DNA from: Pseudomonas sp. KU43P
Lineage (GTDB): Bacteria; Pseudomonadota; Gammaproteobacteria; Pseudomonadales; Pseudomonadaceae
NCBI RefSeq assembly: GCF_033095865.1
Contig: NZ_AP019365.1
Span: forward strand, 779,501 to 843,500
Direction of reading: 5' to 3'
Length of the DNA stretch: 64,000 bases
A program made the translations under genes and the position numbers. Of the stretch, positions 62,689 through 64,000 are shown one piece after another (position 1 is the first letter of the stretch; every line of letters starts with the position of its first letter). Below the pieces are notes generated by a model. That model was given only the letters and a program-made list of their open reading frames with translations. It was not told the origin of the DNA and made no database searches.

Positions 62689-63140
62689 GTGACTCGATCA
62701 GTTTCCGCCCGATGACCGAGGCGGATCTGGATGCCGTGCTTAAGATCGAATATGCCGCGTTCAGCCATCCCTGGACCCGTGGCATCTTCCAGGATGCGCT
62801 CAAGTCCTACGAAGTGTGGTTGATGTTCGATGGCCAGCAGCAGGTGGGGCATGGGGTGATCAACGTGATCATCGACGAGGCGCACCTGCTCAATATCACC
62901 GTCAAGCCTGAAAACCAGGGGAGGGGGCTGGGTTTGCGCTTGCTTGAACACCTGATGACGCGGGCCTACCAGCTCAATGGGCGGGAATGTTTCCTGGAAG
63001 TGCGGGCCAGCAATCAGTCGGCTTATCGGTTGTACGAGCGATATGGGTTCAACGAGATCGGGCGGCGTCGGGATTACTACCCGATGGCAGGCGGGCGCGA
63101 GGATGCGCTGGTGATGGCCTGTACCTTGCTCGAAGATTGA
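62685..63140 (+). CDS. rimI: Ribosomal protein S18-alanine N-acetyltransferase RimI
   Basis: 151 residues, GNAT fold. Acetyl-CoA loop NITVKPENQGRGLGLRLLEHLM; C-terminal FLEVRASNQSAYRLYERYGFNEIGRRRDYYP, the RimI signature. Acetylates the N-terminal Ala of S18. Overlaps the psi gene by 4 bases (ATGA). Confidence 0.96.
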   Translation: MSDSISFRPMTEADLDAVLKIEYAAFSHPWTRGIFQDALKSYEVWLMFDGQQQVGHGVINVIIDEAHLLNITVKPENQGRGLGLRLLEHLMTRAYQLNGRECFLEVRASNQSAYRLYERYGFNEIGRRRDYYPMAGGREDALVMACTLLED

Positions 63141-63163
63141 TCTTCGTTACCTGTACCGGCCCT

Positions 63164-63236
63164 ATCGCCGGCAAGCCGGCTCCCACAAGGATCCTGCAGG
63201 GCCGGGATCAGCGTGGGAGCCGGCTTGCCGGCGATA
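63164..63236. repeat. Inverted pair of REP sequences
   Basis: TATCGCCGGCAAGCCGGCTC ... GAGCCGGCTTGCCGGCGATA after rimI. Confidence 0.9.
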
Positions 63237-63242
63237 GATCAA

Positions 63243-64000
63243 TCAAAGGTTTTGCACCCCCTCGACCGGCCTGCGCAATTCCATCAGGCTTCTTTTCACA
63301 ACCCCGCTATTGCACTTGGCCGCCGCCTGTTCCGGCGTGAACTGGCGCACTGTGCGGAAGAACAGCTCACAGGTCTGCTTCTTCTGCGTCACCTGCCACT
63401 TGTTCGAGCACGCCTTCAGCGTCGACTTCGCATCGGCCTGCTGATTACGCCCCATCCCCGCCTGCCAGCAGGCCGCCGTCAGGTCCTGGCCCATCATCTT
63501 CAGCCCCGCCGCATCGGCCTCGTCCTGATTGCCGCCGTGGCTGTCCTTGTCTGCTGCATACCAGATCGCGCTGGGGTGGTTGGAGCCCAGCACCGGTACC
63601 TCGCTGCCCGGCTGCGGGCTGATGTTGACCAGGCCCAGCACACCTACCTGAGGCCCGTACTGCTGCTGAATCCAGCTGCGCACGGGAGCGCCGAAGGCAA
63701 CCATCGGCAGGGGCTTGCTGGCGTGCGGCAGGGCCATTTCGCTGACCATGCGCAGCTGATAGTCCTTGAAGTAGCTGTACGTGTCTTTCAGTGCGTCACC
63801 CGCACTGGCCGGGGCGGCGATCGGGGCGATGTCGATGATGGTCTGGTAAGCCGCCGTTTGGCTGGCCTCCACACCGTTGAAGGTCAGCAGCTCGGCCCAG
63901 CGGTCGGTGGTGTTGGAGCGCAGGTAATCCTGGGCCTGGGTCAGTGAGTAGTCCGGCGGGAAGTGCAGCAGCTCGATGCTGCGACGATTCTGCAGGGCCA
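63243..64000 (-). CDS. Hypothetical protein, 5' end outside the window
   Basis: At least 252 residues; the frame stays open to the right edge (reading ALQNRRSIELLHFPPDYSLTQ...LRSNTTDRWAELLTFNGVEAS), so the start is outside. The GTG at 63872 is internal and not a true start. The C-terminal part has several cysteines (LTAACWQ, LKACSNK, TCELFF, AKCNS). Possibly exported, but the N-terminus is missing. No family is recognised. Confidence 0.7.
   Translation of the reverse strand, partial: ALQNRRSIELLHFPPDYSLTQAQDYLRSNTTDRWAELLTFNGVEASQTAAYQTIIDIAPIAAPASAGDALKDTYSYFKDYQLRMVSEMALPHASKPLPMVAFGAPVRSWIQQQYGPQVGVLGLVNISPQPGSEVPVLGSNHPSAIWYAADKDSHGGNQDEADAAGLKMMGQDLTAACWQAGMGRNQQADAKSTLKACSNKWQVTQKKQTCELFFRTVRQFTPEQAAAKCNSGVVKRSLMELRRPVEGVQNL

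Overview
The window looks like a Pseudomonas putida-group chromosome. The evidence is the many copies of the P. putida REP sequence (CCGGCAAGCCGGCTCCCAC and its inverse), high-GC core genes, and a familiar gene order: glyA, a PAS-GGDEF-EAL protein, ettA, gdhA, a GreB-like factor, ispB-rplU-rpmA-obgE-proB-creA, mksFEB and holD-rimI. No rRNA, tRNA or CRISPR array was seen.

Layout. At 1-5.3 kb the strand reads leftward: a CHASE2 membrane protein, a small exported protein and an M48 metalloprotease lipoprotein. The protease is split by a complete 1251-bp IS3-family element with a GTA duplication. Beyond it lie an IS5-type remnant and, at the very edge, the first eight codons of an hcp-like type VI secretion gene. 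At 5.4-14.2 kb are a structured non-coding stretch, small unknown genes, a BASS/ACR3-like transporter, glyA and a 1276-aa c-di-GMP protein.

At 14.24-38.73 kb is an accessory island of about 24.5 kb, inserted in the fourth codon of ettA. The left flank keeps the native start (TTG GCT CAA TAC, with a Shine-Dalgarno sequence). The right flank resumes at TAC GTC TAC ACC, but behind a new ATG and twelve codons supplied by the island end. The island carries an AAA-ATPase/subtilase pair, a membrane protein, a small protein with a HEPN-like RNxxxH motif, and an XRE regulator with a clear palindromic operator. It also carries an alkylsulfatase/FadL/DUF3313 cluster, and an MHS transporter/hydroxyacid dehydrogenase/RraA-aldolase operon facing a double-length IclR-type regulator. 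At its right end are three overlapping tyrosine recombinase genes and a 130-aa helical protein, which are the likely mobility functions. Three copies of a 40-bp palindromic repeat mark the borders of the two metabolic cargo blocks.

At 38.7-64 kb is conserved core: ettA, gdhA, a GreA/GreB-family factor, a small lipoprotein, a DUF4105 envelope protein, a DUF3015 protein, a Lon-like protease, YqhA, DUF6482, an FKBP isomerase, a Fur-box-associated small gene, PhnA/YjdM, ispB, the L21/L27 ribosomal operon, obgE, proB-creA, the MksFEB condensin (no MksG seen), the psi-subunit/rimI pair, and a partial gene at the right edge. All functions are inferred by reading motifs; no database search was run.
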